A stretch of DNA of 64,000 bases from Actinopolyspora halophila DSM 43834 (GTDB taxonomy: Bacteria > Actinomycetota > Actinomycetes > Mycobacteriales > Pseudonocardiaceae): the NCBI RefSeq assembly GCF_000371785.1, contig NZ_AQUI01000002.1:2831276-2895275 (forward strand), given 5' to 3'. Both the position numbers and the translations under genes were made by a program. This document shows, piece after piece, positions 34,589 through 43,825 of the stretch. Under the pieces are notes generated by a model. The model was given only the letters and a program-made list of their open reading frames with translations, had not been told where the DNA came from and did no database searches. The stretch's first letter is position 1; every line of letters starts with the position of its first letter.

Positions 34589-35959
34589 ATGGGGCCGCAC
34601 ACCGCGGTGAGCAACGTGCCCGACGCGCCGGACACCGACCGCTCGATGTTTCGCAAGGTCACCCTGCGCCTGCTCCCCCTGCTGGGACTGCTGTACGTGA
34701 TCGCCTACGTGGACCGCTCCAACCTCGGCTTCGCCAAGCTGACGCTGCAGGACGAGCTGGGCATGTCGGCCACGGCCTTCACCCTGGGCCAGGTCTTCTT
34801 CTTCGTCGCCTACGCGCTGCTGGAAGTGCCCAGCAACCTGGCACTGCACAGGTTCGGGGCCAACCGCTGGATAGCGCGGATCATGCTCACCTGGGGACTG
34901 ATCACCATGGCCACGGCCCTGGTCTCCCAGCCGTGGCACTTCTACCTGGCGCGGTTCATGCTCGGCGCCGCCGAAGCGGGCTTCTTCCCCGGAGTGATCT
35001 ACTACCTCACGCGCTGGTACCCGGCCGCCCGGCGCGAGGCGGCGGTCGGACTGTTCATGCTGGCAGGCCCCGTCTCCTTCATCATCGGCAACCCCGCCAT
35101 GGGCGCGCTGAGCGACCTGCACGGCGTCTGGGGACTCGAAGGCTGGCAGTGGATCTTCCTGTGCACCGGCATCCCGGCCGTGCTGACGACCCCGCTCGTC
35201 CTCTGGCTGCTGCCCTCCTCTCCGGAACAGGCGAGGTGGCTGACCACGGGCGAGAAGGAACGCATCCGCACCGCCCTCGCCGCCGAGGAGTCGCAAGCAG
35301 GCGAACAACCGCACAACCCGCTGCGTGCGCTCGCCGACCCCCGCGTGCTGGCGCTGGCCGCGTTCTTCCTGTGCTTCCCACTGGCCACGTACGGACTCTC
35401 GTTCTGGCTGCCCACCATCATCGACGGATTCGGCGGACTCTCCGGAACGGCCATCGGGCTGATCTCGACCACCCCCTACCTGTGCGTGATGGCCGGCCTG
35501 CTGCTGGTTCCCCGGCTCGCCGCGCGCGGCGGCAGACCGCTCGACTGGATAGCGGGCATGCTGGCGCTGTCCGCGCTCGGATTCACGATCACCGTCGCCT
35601 CCGATCCCGCCTGGATGCAGATGTTCGGACTTTGTCTGGCCTCCGTGGGCGGCTTCGCCGCACAGCCGATCATGTGGGGGCTCGTACCGCGCTTCCTGAG
35701 CGGCGCGGCGGCGGCGGCCGGAATCGGCGCGATCAACGGCATCGGCAACCTCGGCGGCGGCTTCGGCCCCATGGGAATCGCCGCGCTGGTGGACCTGACC
35801 GGATCCACGCACGCGGGGCTGGTCTTTCTGGTCCTCGTCTCGCTGCTCGGACTGGCGGGCACCTTCGGCCTGCGGGCCCTGCTGCGCACCAGGGCCCGCT
35901 CCTCCGACAGCTCCGGGCCCACCTCCCCCGACAGCACCAGGGTCCGGCAGCAGCGCTGA
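34589..35959 (+). CDS. MFS transporter, anion:cation symporter (ACS) type
   Basis: A 456-residue 12-helix transporter. ATG 34589 is chosen because GGAG lies 5 nt upstream; GTG 34559 falls inside the operator. ACS signatures are YVIAYVDRSNLGFAKLTL in helix 1, FFVAYALLEVPSNLALHRFG, and GAAEAGFFPGVIYYLTRWYP. These carry organic anions such as hydroxyphenylacetate, phthalate or sugar acids. The aldehyde dehydrogenase 103 bp downstream suggests an aromatic or related acid pathway. Confidence 0.92.
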   Translation: MGPHTAVSNVPDAPDTDRSMFRKVTLRLLPLLGLLYVIAYVDRSNLGFAKLTLQDELGMSATAFTLGQVFFFVAYALLEVPSNLALHRFGANRWIARIMLTWGLITMATALVSQPWHFYLARFMLGAAEAGFFPGVIYYLTRWYPAARREAAVGLFMLAGPVSFIIGNPAMGALSDLHGVWGLEGWQWIFLCTGIPAVLTTPLVLWLLPSSPEQARWLTTGEKERIRTALAAEESQAGEQPHNPLRALADPRVLALAAFFLCFPLATYGLSFWLPTIIDGFGGLSGTAIGLISTTPYLCVMAGLLLVPRLAARGGRPLDWIAGMLALSALGFTITVASDPAWMQMFGLCLASVGGFAAQPIMWGLVPRFLSGAAAAAGIGAINGIGNLGGGFGPMGIAALVDLTGSTHAGLVFLVLVSLLGLAGTFGLRALLRTRARSSDSSGPTSPDSTRVRQQR

Positions 35960-36062
35960 GCTCACCACGCCCGAGGAGCAAAGACCCTCCGGATCGAAGT
36001 GACCACGAGTGCCGCAACGGGTACCCGAGGGCCACCAAGCCCCTCTTCCGGAAGGAGCGGCC

Positions 36063-37547
36063 ATGAGCAGCGACACGCAGTCACCCCCTCCCACCTACAG
36101 CGGTTTCGACCGGATGCCCGTCGACGGACGGTGGCGGGCCGGGAAGGCGAGCTCGGTCAACACCGACGTGAACCCCTACACCGGACGACAGCTCACCGAG
36201 ATCACCCAGGCGGCCGCCGCGGATGTGGACGCCGCCTACCGGGCAGCCGAACGAGCCCGAGGAGACTGGGCGGCGGCGACGGCCGCGGAACGGGCGGAGG
36301 TGTTCGTCCAGGCCGCCGAGATCATGTCGCGCCGCAAGCAGGAGATCATCGACTGGCTGGTCGCGGAGGCGGGCGCCATCCGCTCCCGAGCGGAGTGGGA
36401 ATGGATGGCGGTGCGCGCCGTCATGCTCGAAGCGGCTTCCTACCCCGCCCACGTGGAGGGCAGACTCCTTCCCGCCGCCCTCATCGAGGGCAAGGAGAAC
36501 CGGGTGTATCGACAGCCGGTCGGCACCGTGGCCGTGATCAGCCCGTGGAACTTCCCGATGCAGCTGTCCAACCGCTCGGTGGCCTCCGCACTGGCCGTCG
36601 GCAACGCGGTGGTCCTCAAACCGGCGGGCGACACACCGGTGACCGGAGGCCTGCTCCTGGCCGGGATCTACCAGGAGGCCGGTCTCCCGGAGGGCGTGCT
36701 CAACGTGCTCGTCGGCAAGAGCGGTGAGATCGGTGACCCGCTGGTCACCGACCCCCGATCCCCCGTCGTCTCCTTCACCGGATCCACCGAGGTGGGGCGC
36801 GACCTCGCGAGGAAGGCACCGCTCAAGAAACTCGGCCTCGAACTCGGCGGAAACGGTCCGCTGGTCGTGCTCGACGACGCCGATCTCGAACAGGCCGTGG
36901 ACGCGGCGATGTTCGGTTCCTTCTTCCACCAGGGACAGGTCTGCATGGCCACCAACCGGGTGATCGCGCACCGGGACGTGCACGACGAGGTGGCCGAACG
37001 CATGAGAGCGCGGGCCGAACAGCTGCGTTGCGGCGATCCTTCCGACCCCGGCACCAGCATCGGCCCGGTCATCAACTCCCGCCAGCTCGACTCCGTGCTG
37101 GACAAGCTGTCCCGGGCGAGTTCCGACGGCGCGAAAACGCTGTGCTCCGGAGAACCGAGGGGCCCGACCGGGCAGGTGCTGCCGCCCCACGTGCTCACCG
37201 GGAACAACGAAACCCCCACGGCCGCCGAGGAGGTGTTCGGCCCCGTCGCCACGATCGTGCGTGCCGAGGACGAGGAGCACGCCCTGCAGCTGGCCAACGA
37301 CACGGAATACGGCCTGTCCAGCGGTGTTTTCACCCGCAACGGGGAACGCGGACTCCGTTTCGCCCTGCGGGTGCGCGCGGGAATGACCCACATCAACGAC
37401 ACCACGATCAACGACGAACCGAACACGGCGTTCGGTGGGGAGAAGGCCTCCGGCATCGGCCGGTTCGGCGGCGAGTGGGCGATCGAGGAGTTCACCACGG
37501 ACCACTGGGTCAGCGTGCAGCACTCCCGGCGGCAACGACCGCTGTGA
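36063..37547 (+). CDS. Aldehyde dehydrogenase (NAD(P)+)
   Basis: A 494-residue enzyme from ATG 36063 (GGAAGGAGCGGCC before it). Catalytic Cys294 is in GQVCMATN and Glu260 in LELGGN, 34 apart as in the family; SFTGSTEVGRDLA, EEVFGPVATIVRA and GGEKASGIGRFGG complete it. The sequence style is that of benzaldehyde/vanillin-type dehydrogenases, which oxidise aromatic aldehydes to acids. It is in series with the ACS transporter. Substrate assignment is inference. Confidence 0.93.
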   Translation: MSSDTQSPPPTYSGFDRMPVDGRWRAGKASSVNTDVNPYTGRQLTEITQAAAADVDAAYRAAERARGDWAAATAAERAEVFVQAAEIMSRRKQEIIDWLVAEAGAIRSRAEWEWMAVRAVMLEAASYPAHVEGRLLPAALIEGKENRVYRQPVGTVAVISPWNFPMQLSNRSVASALAVGNAVVLKPAGDTPVTGGLLLAGIYQEAGLPEGVLNVLVGKSGEIGDPLVTDPRSPVVSFTGSTEVGRDLARKAPLKKLGLELGGNGPLVVLDDADLEQAVDAAMFGSFFHQGQVCMATNRVIAHRDVHDEVAERMRARAEQLRCGDPSDPGTSIGPVINSRQLDSVLDKLSRASSDGAKTLCSGEPRGPTGQVLPPHVLTGNNETPTAAEEVFGPVATIVRAEDEEHALQLANDTEYGLSSGVFTRNGERGLRFALRVRAGMTHINDTTINDEPNTAFGGEKASGIGRFGGEWAIEEFTTDHWVSVQHSRRQRPL

Positions 37548-38183
37548 ACGCACTCCGCGGGGCCCCGCGCGATCACGGCCGAATCTTGCCCGATTCAGGT
37601 ACAACCCCGAGGAAAAAATTCACCGCCGTCGCCCACATCAGGCGAAAAACAACCGTTCGGCGAAAAACAACAACCGGCAACGCGGAGGAGGTAGCACGGA
37701 TCCGAGCGGGCCGAACCCACGTGGTTCGGTCCGGTCGCTGCCGGCTCGACGAACCGGACGAATCCACTACTCACCCGGGGAGCTCGACCGCGCACCGTCA
37801 CCCACTTCTCCGGGAATGCACCCGCCGCTCCCCGGGATTTTCCCCTTCCGGCACCCCACTCCCGGAAGCAGCGCCGAGTGCACCCCCTGCTACACGATCC
37901 ACCCCGGATACGTGATGAAATACGGGCAACGGAATCCGTTGAATGGGACGAACCGTCTGTCTCGTGCACGATCCCTGCGTAATCGTGAGCGCGTTCAGGA
38001 CGGGAGCCCCGATTCAAGATCACCCGAACGGCTCAACAGTTGTGGGGTTTCGGCTCCACTCCCGGCAATGTGAGTGCCCTCCGGCCTCGTCCGAAGTGGC
38101 CCACGGGGAGGCACTTCGCGCCGCCGCACGTGTTGTCCGGAACGCACCCTTTACTATACAGGCCTGTATAGTTACATTGGTTC
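37548..38183. other. 636-bp intergenic region upstream of the Hsp20-like gene
   Basis: No credible protein on either strand. It contains the 14-bp palindrome CGCGGGGCCCCGCG (37556-37569) and a direct repeat GGCGAAAAACAAC at 37641-37653 and 37659-37671. At its end is the 20-bp palindromic operator listed separately. Confidence 0.5.
38154..38173. promoter_or_regulatory. Perfect 20-bp palindrome overlapping the Hsp20-like promoter
   Basis: ACTATACAGGCCTGTATAGT is a perfect palindrome. Its right arm contains TATAGT (38168-38173), a good -10 whose predicted start falls at or just before ATG 38184. Repressor binding would cover the -10 completely. It does not resemble HspR (HAIR) or CIRCE sites. 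Confidence 0.7.
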
Positions 38184-38789
38184 ATGATAAACGGGTTGTC
38201 CTCGAACAACTCGACACGCGGGTCCTGGGAGATGGTGGGATTGAGCAATCCGATCCGGCCGTTGGTCGCGTCCCTGGCGGTGCTGCTGCGCGACATGAGG
38301 CGCGGCAGGACGACGACGGTCGATCATCCGAAACACGAACAGCAACCACTCGACGAATCCCCCCGCTCCGTTCTCCCGGAGCAGTGGGAAGCCCGGCACA
38401 GCGAGAAACTCCGGCAAACGCGCTCCAAGCCACTGCGGCAGAAGCAGCAGTGGCTCATGGGACAGGACCTTCCCTCCGAGACTCCCCCGGAGAATTCCTG
38501 GGAACCGACGGCGAGCACTTCGGTGACCCCTGCGGGCGACGTGGAGATCGACGTCTCGCTTCCCGGTGTCACGGCGGGCGAAGTGGACGTGGGTCTGCGG
38601 CGACGGGTCATGATGACCGTTTCGGGGATCAGTGCCGGACGGGTTTTCTACCGTGAGGTGACCCTGCCCTCCGGACTGGACGAGGACAGCGTCACCGCGA
38701 GCATGAGCGACGGGACGCTGAGCATTCACGCGCACACCACGGAGCATTCCGAGGAGCATCCACGACGGGTCTCCGTGGAGTCCTCCTGA
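38184..38789 (+). CDS. Hsp20/alpha-crystallin-like protein
   Basis: A 201-residue protein. The C-terminal third (about residues 112-190) looks like an alpha-crystallin domain: DVEIDVSLPGVTAGEVDVGLR, then YREVTLPSGLDEDSVTASMSDGTLSIHAH, with the diagnostic DGxLxI strand. The N-terminal 110 residues are polar and unlike other small heat-shock proteins, and the C-terminal IxI motif is missing. ATG 38184 has no ribosome site and lies 10 nt after a TATAGT, so a leaderless mRNA is likely. ATG 38232 is an alternative. Confidence 0.72.
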   Translation: MINGLSSNNSTRGSWEMVGLSNPIRPLVASLAVLLRDMRRGRTTTVDHPKHEQQPLDESPRSVLPEQWEARHSEKLRQTRSKPLRQKQQWLMGQDLPSETPPENSWEPTASTSVTPAGDVEIDVSLPGVTAGEVDVGLRRRVMMTVSGISAGRVFYREVTLPSGLDEDSVTASMSDGTLSIHAHTTEHSEEHPRRVSVESS

Positions 38790-39243
38790 CCGACCCACGC
38801 GCATTCCGCACACGGCAGCAGGTCAACCGAGCAGACGCCCACCGTCTGCTCGGTCGTCCCGGACCACGCACCAGCGACCACGGCTCGCGCTCTCCCCGCG
38901 AGCAGTAGCTCGCCCGCCACCGAGCACGTCGTCTCGTCGGCTCCGCGCCCTTGCGAGCGAACCACTTCTCTCTCCACCGCGATCGACGCAACACGCTCAC
39001 GACTTCCCGCGGAATTCCTTCCCGATTCCGGAACCGAACCATTCCGGCAGACAGAGCCCCGCGTGATCGAAACGAGCGATACACCGATCGTTCTCCACGA
39101 TGCCGGATCCCGCGGAATCACTCCTCCGCACCGACCGCTGCCCGCTGCTGTCATCCGTTTCGGTGCTGGCCTGTCCGTACGAGCGGGATCAGGATGTCCC
39201 CGTACCCGGAAAGCCCCGAAAACGGTTACCGGCGGGAGAGACC
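38790..39243. other. 454-bp intergenic region
   Basis: Nothing convincing is seen: no coding frame with a start and ribosome site and no strong repeat. The permease ribosome site lies at its end. Confidence 0.5.
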
Positions 39244-40668
39244 ATGATCGACGGTGGGGAGCGCTCCTTCGCACGTGTGCTCGGCCGATGGGAAGTGCTC
39301 GCGATCGCGTTCGGAGCCATGATCGGTTTCGGCTGGATCGTCAGAACGGGGGATTTCATCACTCGGGCGGGAACTCTGGGAGCCACCGCGGCCTTCCTGC
39401 TCGGCGGTGTCGTCGTCGGTCTCGTCGGACTGACCTACGCCGAACTGGTCTCGGCCATGCCGCACGCCGGCGGCGAGCACAACTACGTGCTGCGCGCGCT
39501 CGGGACACGCCCCGCTTTCATCACCTCGTGGATGCTGGTGCTCGGCTACGTCTCGGTGGTCGCCTTCGAAGCCGTGGCGCTGCCGCAGAGCCTGAGCTAC
39601 GTCTTTCCCGAACTGCCCGCGGGTCAGCTGTGGTCGGTCGCCGGGGAAGACGTGTTCGCCACCTGGACGGGCGTGGGCGTGCTCGGGGCCGCGGTGATGA
39701 CCATCGTGAACTACATCGGGGTGCGCCCGGCCGCCGTGTTCCAGAGCCTCGCCGTGCTGTTCCTACTCGCGGTCGGTGCCACCCTGCTGCTCGGCTCCTT
39801 CCTCGGCGGTGACCCCGCGAACATGCGCCCGCTGGTTTCCGCGGCTCCGGCCGGCGTCCTGAGCGTGCTGGTGGCCGTGCCGTTCCTGTTCGTCGGGTTC
39901 GACGTGATCCCCCAGTCCGCGGGCGAGATCGGACTGCCCTTCCGACGCATCGGCAAACTGCTCGTGTTCGCGACCTGCACGGCCACCGCCTGGTACGTGC
40001 TGATCGTGCTCACGGTCGGTTCCGGACTCCCGCCCGAGGCCCTCGTCCGATCCGAACTCGCGGCCGGAGACGGCATGAGCGCACTGTGGAACAGCCGAAC
40101 GATGGGCACCCTGCTCGTGCTCGGCGGCATAGCCGGAATCCTCACCAGCTGGAACGGCTTCCTGCTCGGAGCGAGCCGACTGATCCACGCCATGGCCTCC
40201 TCGGGGATGTTGCCGAGCTGGTTCGGCAAGATCCACCCCAGATTCGACACGCCGAGCAACGCGGTCCTGTTCGTCGGCGGGCTCTCCCTGATCGCCCCGC
40301 TGTTCGGCGAGAAGATGCTCACCTGGTTGATCGATGCGGGCGGGTTCGCCATCGTCGTCGCCTACCTGATGGTTGCGACCAGCTTTCTGGTGCTGAGGTA
40401 TCGCGAGCCGGACATGCCCCGCCCTTTCCGGGTCCGCTGCGGAAGGACCGTCGGCGGGCTGGCCCTGGCACTCAGCCTCGGGCTGGCCGCGCTGTTCCTG
40501 CCCGGCATGCCCAGCGGACTCGACTGGCCGCCCGAGTGGATCATCCTCGGTGGCTGGGCGCTGCTGGGCGCGGTGTGGTTGTTCGGACTCCCGCGCACCA
40601 CCACCCCGCGTGGAGGACACACCCCGACCGAGACCGCGCACTCCGCCTACCGGCACGACACCCGGTGA
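39244..40668 (+). CDS. APC-superfamily permease
   Basis: A 474-residue membrane protein from ATG 39244 (GGCGGGAGAGACC before it). Helix 1 holds GAMIGFGWIVRTGDFITRAG; then LTYAELVSAMPHAGGEHNYVLRALG, FLFVGFDVIPQSAGEIGLP and NGFLLGASRLIHAMASSGMLP follow. It groups with amino-acid/polyamine permeases but is clearly different from the permease at 30066. No metabolic partner is adjacent. Confidence 0.9.
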   Translation: MIDGGERSFARVLGRWEVLAIAFGAMIGFGWIVRTGDFITRAGTLGATAAFLLGGVVVGLVGLTYAELVSAMPHAGGEHNYVLRALGTRPAFITSWMLVLGYVSVVAFEAVALPQSLSYVFPELPAGQLWSVAGEDVFATWTGVGVLGAAVMTIVNYIGVRPAAVFQSLAVLFLLAVGATLLLGSFLGGDPANMRPLVSAAPAGVLSVLVAVPFLFVGFDVIPQSAGEIGLPFRRIGKLLVFATCTATAWYVLIVLTVGSGLPPEALVRSELAAGDGMSALWNSRTMGTLLVLGGIAGILTSWNGFLLGASRLIHAMASSGMLPSWFGKIHPRFDTPSNAVLFVGGLSLIAPLFGEKMLTWLIDAGGFAIVVAYLMVATSFLVLRYREPDMPRPFRVRCGRTVGGLALALSLGLAALFLPGMPSGLDWPPEWIILGGWALLGAVWLFGLPRTTTPRGGHTPTETAHSAYRHDTR

Positions 40669-40720
40669 GCCGAGCGGCTCCGCGACAACGCCCCGCCCCG
40701 CCCCAGTAGGATGCGGAATC

Positions 40721-41482
40721 GTGGACCTGCTGCGTGGAGCGCTCGAGACGACCGACGACCAAGCGACGGAAGTCGGGCTCGCACACGCGCTGGTGCGCCG
40801 CGTCGGACGTGGGGAGGCCGGACCCGCTGTTCGGGTGTACCGACCGAGCGCTCCCGTGGTCGCCTTCGGCAGGCGGGACACCCTGCGGCCCGGATTCGAC
40901 TCCGCGCTCCGCGCCGTCCGCGAAGCCGGCTTCACCCCGGTGGTGCGCGCTCCGGGTGGTCGCGCCGTGGCCTACACCACCAACTCCCTGGTCGTCGATC
41001 ACATCGGGCAGGACCCCGGTTTCCTGTCCGGCATGGACGAGCGTTTCCGCGGTTACGCCGAAATGTGGGCCGAGGTGTTGCGCCGGCGGGGCGTGGACGC
41101 CCGCATCGGCGCGGTCCCCGGCGAGTACTGCCCCGGTGAGCACAGCGTGAACGCCGGGAACCGGGTCAAGCTCGTCGGAACCGCCCAGCGGATGATCCGG
41201 GGGGCCTGGCTGTTCAGCGCGGTCGCCGTCGTCGACGACGCCGAGCTGCTGCGACCGGTGCTGACCGAGGTCTATCGCCGCCTCGACCTGCCTTTCGACC
41301 CGGAGTCGGTGGGGGCCGTCCGTGAAGAGGCACCGCACGCTTCCCTCGACGCGCTCGAAGAGGCCGTGATCACCGCCTACGACGAGCGTTTCGGCCTGGT
41401 TCCCACCGACGTCGACAACGAGCTCCTCGACGAGGCGGGCAAACTGCTCGACGAGCACCGCCCGAAGACCACGGAGGGCTAG
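40721..41482 (+). CDS. Lipoate-protein ligase A / biotin-lipoate ligase family protein
   Basis: A 253-residue protein from GTG 40721. It shows FGRRDTLRPGF, VVRAPGGRAVAYTTNSLVV (equivalent of the RRxSGGGAVYHD adenylate motif) and VKLVGTAQRMIRGAWLFSAVAVVDD (equivalent of the catalytic K region). Members attach lipoate, octanoate or biotin to carrier domains, or scavenge lipoate. The divergent motif leaves the exact acyl donor open. Confidence 0.82.
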   Translation: MDLLRGALETTDDQATEVGLAHALVRRVGRGEAGPAVRVYRPSAPVVAFGRRDTLRPGFDSALRAVREAGFTPVVRAPGGRAVAYTTNSLVVDHIGQDPGFLSGMDERFRGYAEMWAEVLRRRGVDARIGAVPGEYCPGEHSVNAGNRVKLVGTAQRMIRGAWLFSAVAVVDDAELLRPVLTEVYRRLDLPFDPESVGAVREEAPHASLDALEEAVITAYDERFGLVPTDVDNELLDEAGKLLDEHRPKTTEG

Positions 41483-41753
41483 CGAACGGTCCCCTCCGGG
41501 ACGTCCACCGTTCTTCCCACCGGCAGGCGCCACGAACCCGGCACATCCGAGGACCAGCCGGCTCCTTCCTCTGCCTGCCGCGAGTTCCGCGATCGGACGT
41601 TTCGCGTCCGCAGGAGCACCGAGCACCCGTTCCGGTTCCGCTCTCCCGCACACCTCCCCACCCCGCTGCTCACCCGAGACGGGTGGGGCGTTTCTCCCCG
41701 CTCGCCTCCGGTCGCGCACCGGAGGGTTTGACTTCCACCCACCCTACTGTCAT

Positions 41754-41789
41754 GGTTACCCACATGACTAATGAACCAAATAACCGGTT
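41754..41789 (+). promoter_or_regulatory. Possible operator of the GntR/ABC operon
   Basis: GGTTA (41754-41758) and TAACC (41781-41785) are inverted arms, the latter within the palindrome AACCGGTT (41782-41789). It lies 22 bp before the GntR start, downstream of a TTGACT at 41728-41733. YtrA-type regulators usually repress their own operon from such a site. Confidence 0.4.
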
Positions 41790-41810
41790 CGCACGACGGT
41801 GGTGGGCGTG

Positions 41811-42170
41811 ATGGACGACGGCCGCCCGCTGTTCCTCCAGATAGCCGAGCAGGTCGAAAGCTCGGTCATCGACGGCTCATTGCCCGAGGAGACACGGGCG
41901 CCCTCGACCAACGAACTCGCCGCGTTCCATCGGATAAACCCGGCCACAGCGGCCAACGGCATCAACAAGCTGGTAACCGACGGGGTGCTCTACAAGCGGA
42001 GAGGAATCGGGATGTTCGTGGCCAGTGGGGCGCGCGACCAACTACTCGAACGACGCAGGCAGACATTCGGGGAGAAATTCATCGCCCCACTGCTCGGTGA
42101 GGCACACAAGCTGGGAATGGACGCCGAGGACCTGAAAAAGATGATCGACGCCTGGAGCGACGAAACATGA
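41811..42170 (+). CDS. GntR-family regulator, YtrA subfamily
   Basis: A 119-residue protein from ATG 41811 (GTG 41799 possible). It has a winged helix (PLFLQIAEQVESSVIDG, STNELAAFHRINPATAANGINKLVTDGVLYKRRGIGMFV) and only a short C-terminal helix pair, the hallmark of the YtrA subfamily. It overlaps the ABC ATPase gene by ATGA. Members repress linked ABC-transporter operons, often responding to cell-wall-active antibiotics; here the signal is unknown. Confidence 0.92.
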   Translation: MDDGRPLFLQIAEQVESSVIDGSLPEETRAPSTNELAAFHRINPATAANGINKLVTDGVLYKRRGIGMFVASGARDQLLERRRQTFGEKFIAPLLGEAHKLGMDAEDLKKMIDAWSDET

Positions 42171-43069
42171 CAGCGGTCAGCATGCGCGGAGTGAACAAGA
42201 AGTACGGAAACGTGGTAGCGCTCGACGACGTCTCGCTGGACTTCGCCGAGAACCGGATCCACGGGCTGCTCGGGCGCAACGGAGCGGGCAAGACGACGAT
42301 CATGCGCATCCTGACCGGCCAGGGATTCGAGAGCTCGGGAAACGTCGAGGTGTTCGGGCAACGCCCCTACGAGAACGCCGACGTGCTCAGCCACGTCTGC
42401 TTCATCAAGGAGTCCCAGAAGTACCCGGAAACCTTCTCGGTGCACCATGCGCTGACCGCGGCGAGCCTGCTCTACGAGAACTGGGACCCGGATTTCGCCG
42501 ATTCGCTCGTCGAGGAATTCGAACTTCCGCTCAAACGGCGCATCAAGAAACTCTCCCGGGGGCAGCTGTCCGCACTCGGCGTCATCATCGGGCTCGCCTC
42601 CCGCGCCCCGCTGACCTTCTTCGACGAACCCTACCTGGGGCTGGACGCGGTGGCCCGGCAAAGGTTCTACGACCGGCTGCTGGCCGACTACGCCGAGAAC
42701 CCACGCACCATCGTGCTGTCCACGCATCTCATCGACGAGGTCAGCGATCTGATCGAGCACGTCACGCTGATCGACGCCGGGCAGGTTCTGCTCGACGAGG
42801 ACGCCGAGAGCCTGCGCTCACGCGCCGTCACGGTCACCGGTCCCGCACGGGCGGTCGAGGAGTTCGCGGCCGGTCACTCCGAACTGCACCGGGAACAACT
42901 CGGCGGGTTCCTCCGCGTGACCCTGAGCGGAGCAGCTCCCGAGCACAACCCGGACGACCTGCACGTGGAGCCGGTCTCGCTGCAGCAGCTCGTCGTACGG
43001 ACCACCCAGCAGGCAGCCGAAGAACGCACCGCGCTCGGTGCCACGAACAGCAAGGGAACGCACCGATGA
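42167..43069 (+). CDS. ABC transporter ATP-binding protein
   Basis: A 300-residue ATPase. Walker A is LLGRNGAGKTTIM, the signature LSRGQLSALG replaces LSGGQ, Walker B is LTFFDEPYLGLD and the switch is LSTHLIDEV. A C-terminal extension of about 80 residues follows, as in YtrB/BcrA-type exporters. It overlaps both neighbours by 4 bp and pairs with the permease downstream. Confidence 0.93.
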   Translation: MTAVSMRGVNKKYGNVVALDDVSLDFAENRIHGLLGRNGAGKTTIMRILTGQGFESSGNVEVFGQRPYENADVLSHVCFIKESQKYPETFSVHHALTAASLLYENWDPDFADSLVEEFELPLKRRIKKLSRGQLSALGVIIGLASRAPLTFFDEPYLGLDAVARQRFYDRLLADYAENPRTIVLSTHLIDEVSDLIEHVTLIDAGQVLLDEDAESLRSRAVTVTGPARAVEEFAAGHSELHREQLGGFLRVTLSGAAPEHNPDDLHVEPVSLQQLVVRTTQQAAEERTALGATNSKGTHR

Positions 43070-43764
43070 CACGCCTGTTCAACGTCGTCCGCATCCAGCT
43101 CGTCAACAAATTCGCGGTCCTGGGGATGCCGCTGCTCGTGCTGGCAGCCGTGTTCCTGGTCAACATGGCGCTCTACGCCGTGATGAGCGAACCTTCCCCC
43201 GACGGGGAACGGATCACCGGGGCCCTGATGTCGATCTACTGCGTCATGCTGGCCGTGCACCTGCAGACCATCACCCAGGTCTTCCCCTTCGCGGCGGGAC
43301 TCAGCGTCACCCGACGGACCTTCTTCGGAGCCACCGTCCTGGTCGTGGTGGGACAGTCGATCGGCTACGGGGTGCTGCTGTACCTGCTGAGCCTGCTCGA
43401 ACAGGCCACCTCGGGGTGGGGGCTGCGCCTGCAGTTCTTCGCGCTGCCGTTCCTGACCCAGGACAACGCCCCGGCACAGCTGCTCACCTACACGGTCCCG
43501 TTCCTGCTCCTGGCGTTCCTCGGCGTGTGGGCGGGCGTCGTGTTCAAGCGCTGGGGCCAACCCGGGGTGTACACGATGATCTTCGGAGCCGGACTGCTGG
43601 CCGGGGTACTCGCGGTCGTGGCGACCTGGCAGGAGTGGTGGCCCTCGATCGGGCGCTTCTTCGTCGAACAGCCTCCGGCGGCCCTGTTCGGTGGCTATCC
43701 GCTGGCACTGGCGGCAGTGATCGCCGCGGTGGGGTACCTGACCCTGCGACGGGCCGCCCCCTGA
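43066..43764 (+). CDS. ABC transporter permease subunit
   Basis: A 232-residue protein with six predicted transmembrane segments (for example LLVLAAVFLVNMALYAVM and LLTYTVPFLLLAFLGVWAGVVF). It matches no strongly characterised family but has the size and topology of the membrane partner in YtrA-regulated ABC-2-like exporters. It is the last gene of the GntR-ATPase-permease operon. Confidence 0.85.
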   Translation: MTRLFNVVRIQLVNKFAVLGMPLLVLAAVFLVNMALYAVMSEPSPDGERITGALMSIYCVMLAVHLQTITQVFPFAAGLSVTRRTFFGATVLVVVGQSIGYGVLLYLLSLLEQATSGWGLRLQFFALPFLTQDNAPAQLLTYTVPFLLLAFLGVWAGVVFKRWGQPGVYTMIFGAGLLAGVLAVVATWQEWWPSIGRFFVEQPPAALFGGYPLALAAVIAAVGYLTLRRAAP

Positions 43765-43825
43765 GCCGGTCGGTCGTCCGGAGCCCGTCGGGAGTGCCCT
43801 TCCTCGGTCAGGGGCGGAGCCACGA

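Noticed and set aside
37556-37569. CGCGGGGCCCCGCG as a terminator
   Set aside because: A perfect palindrome without loop or T-run is a poor hairpin; it may be chance in GC-rich DNA.
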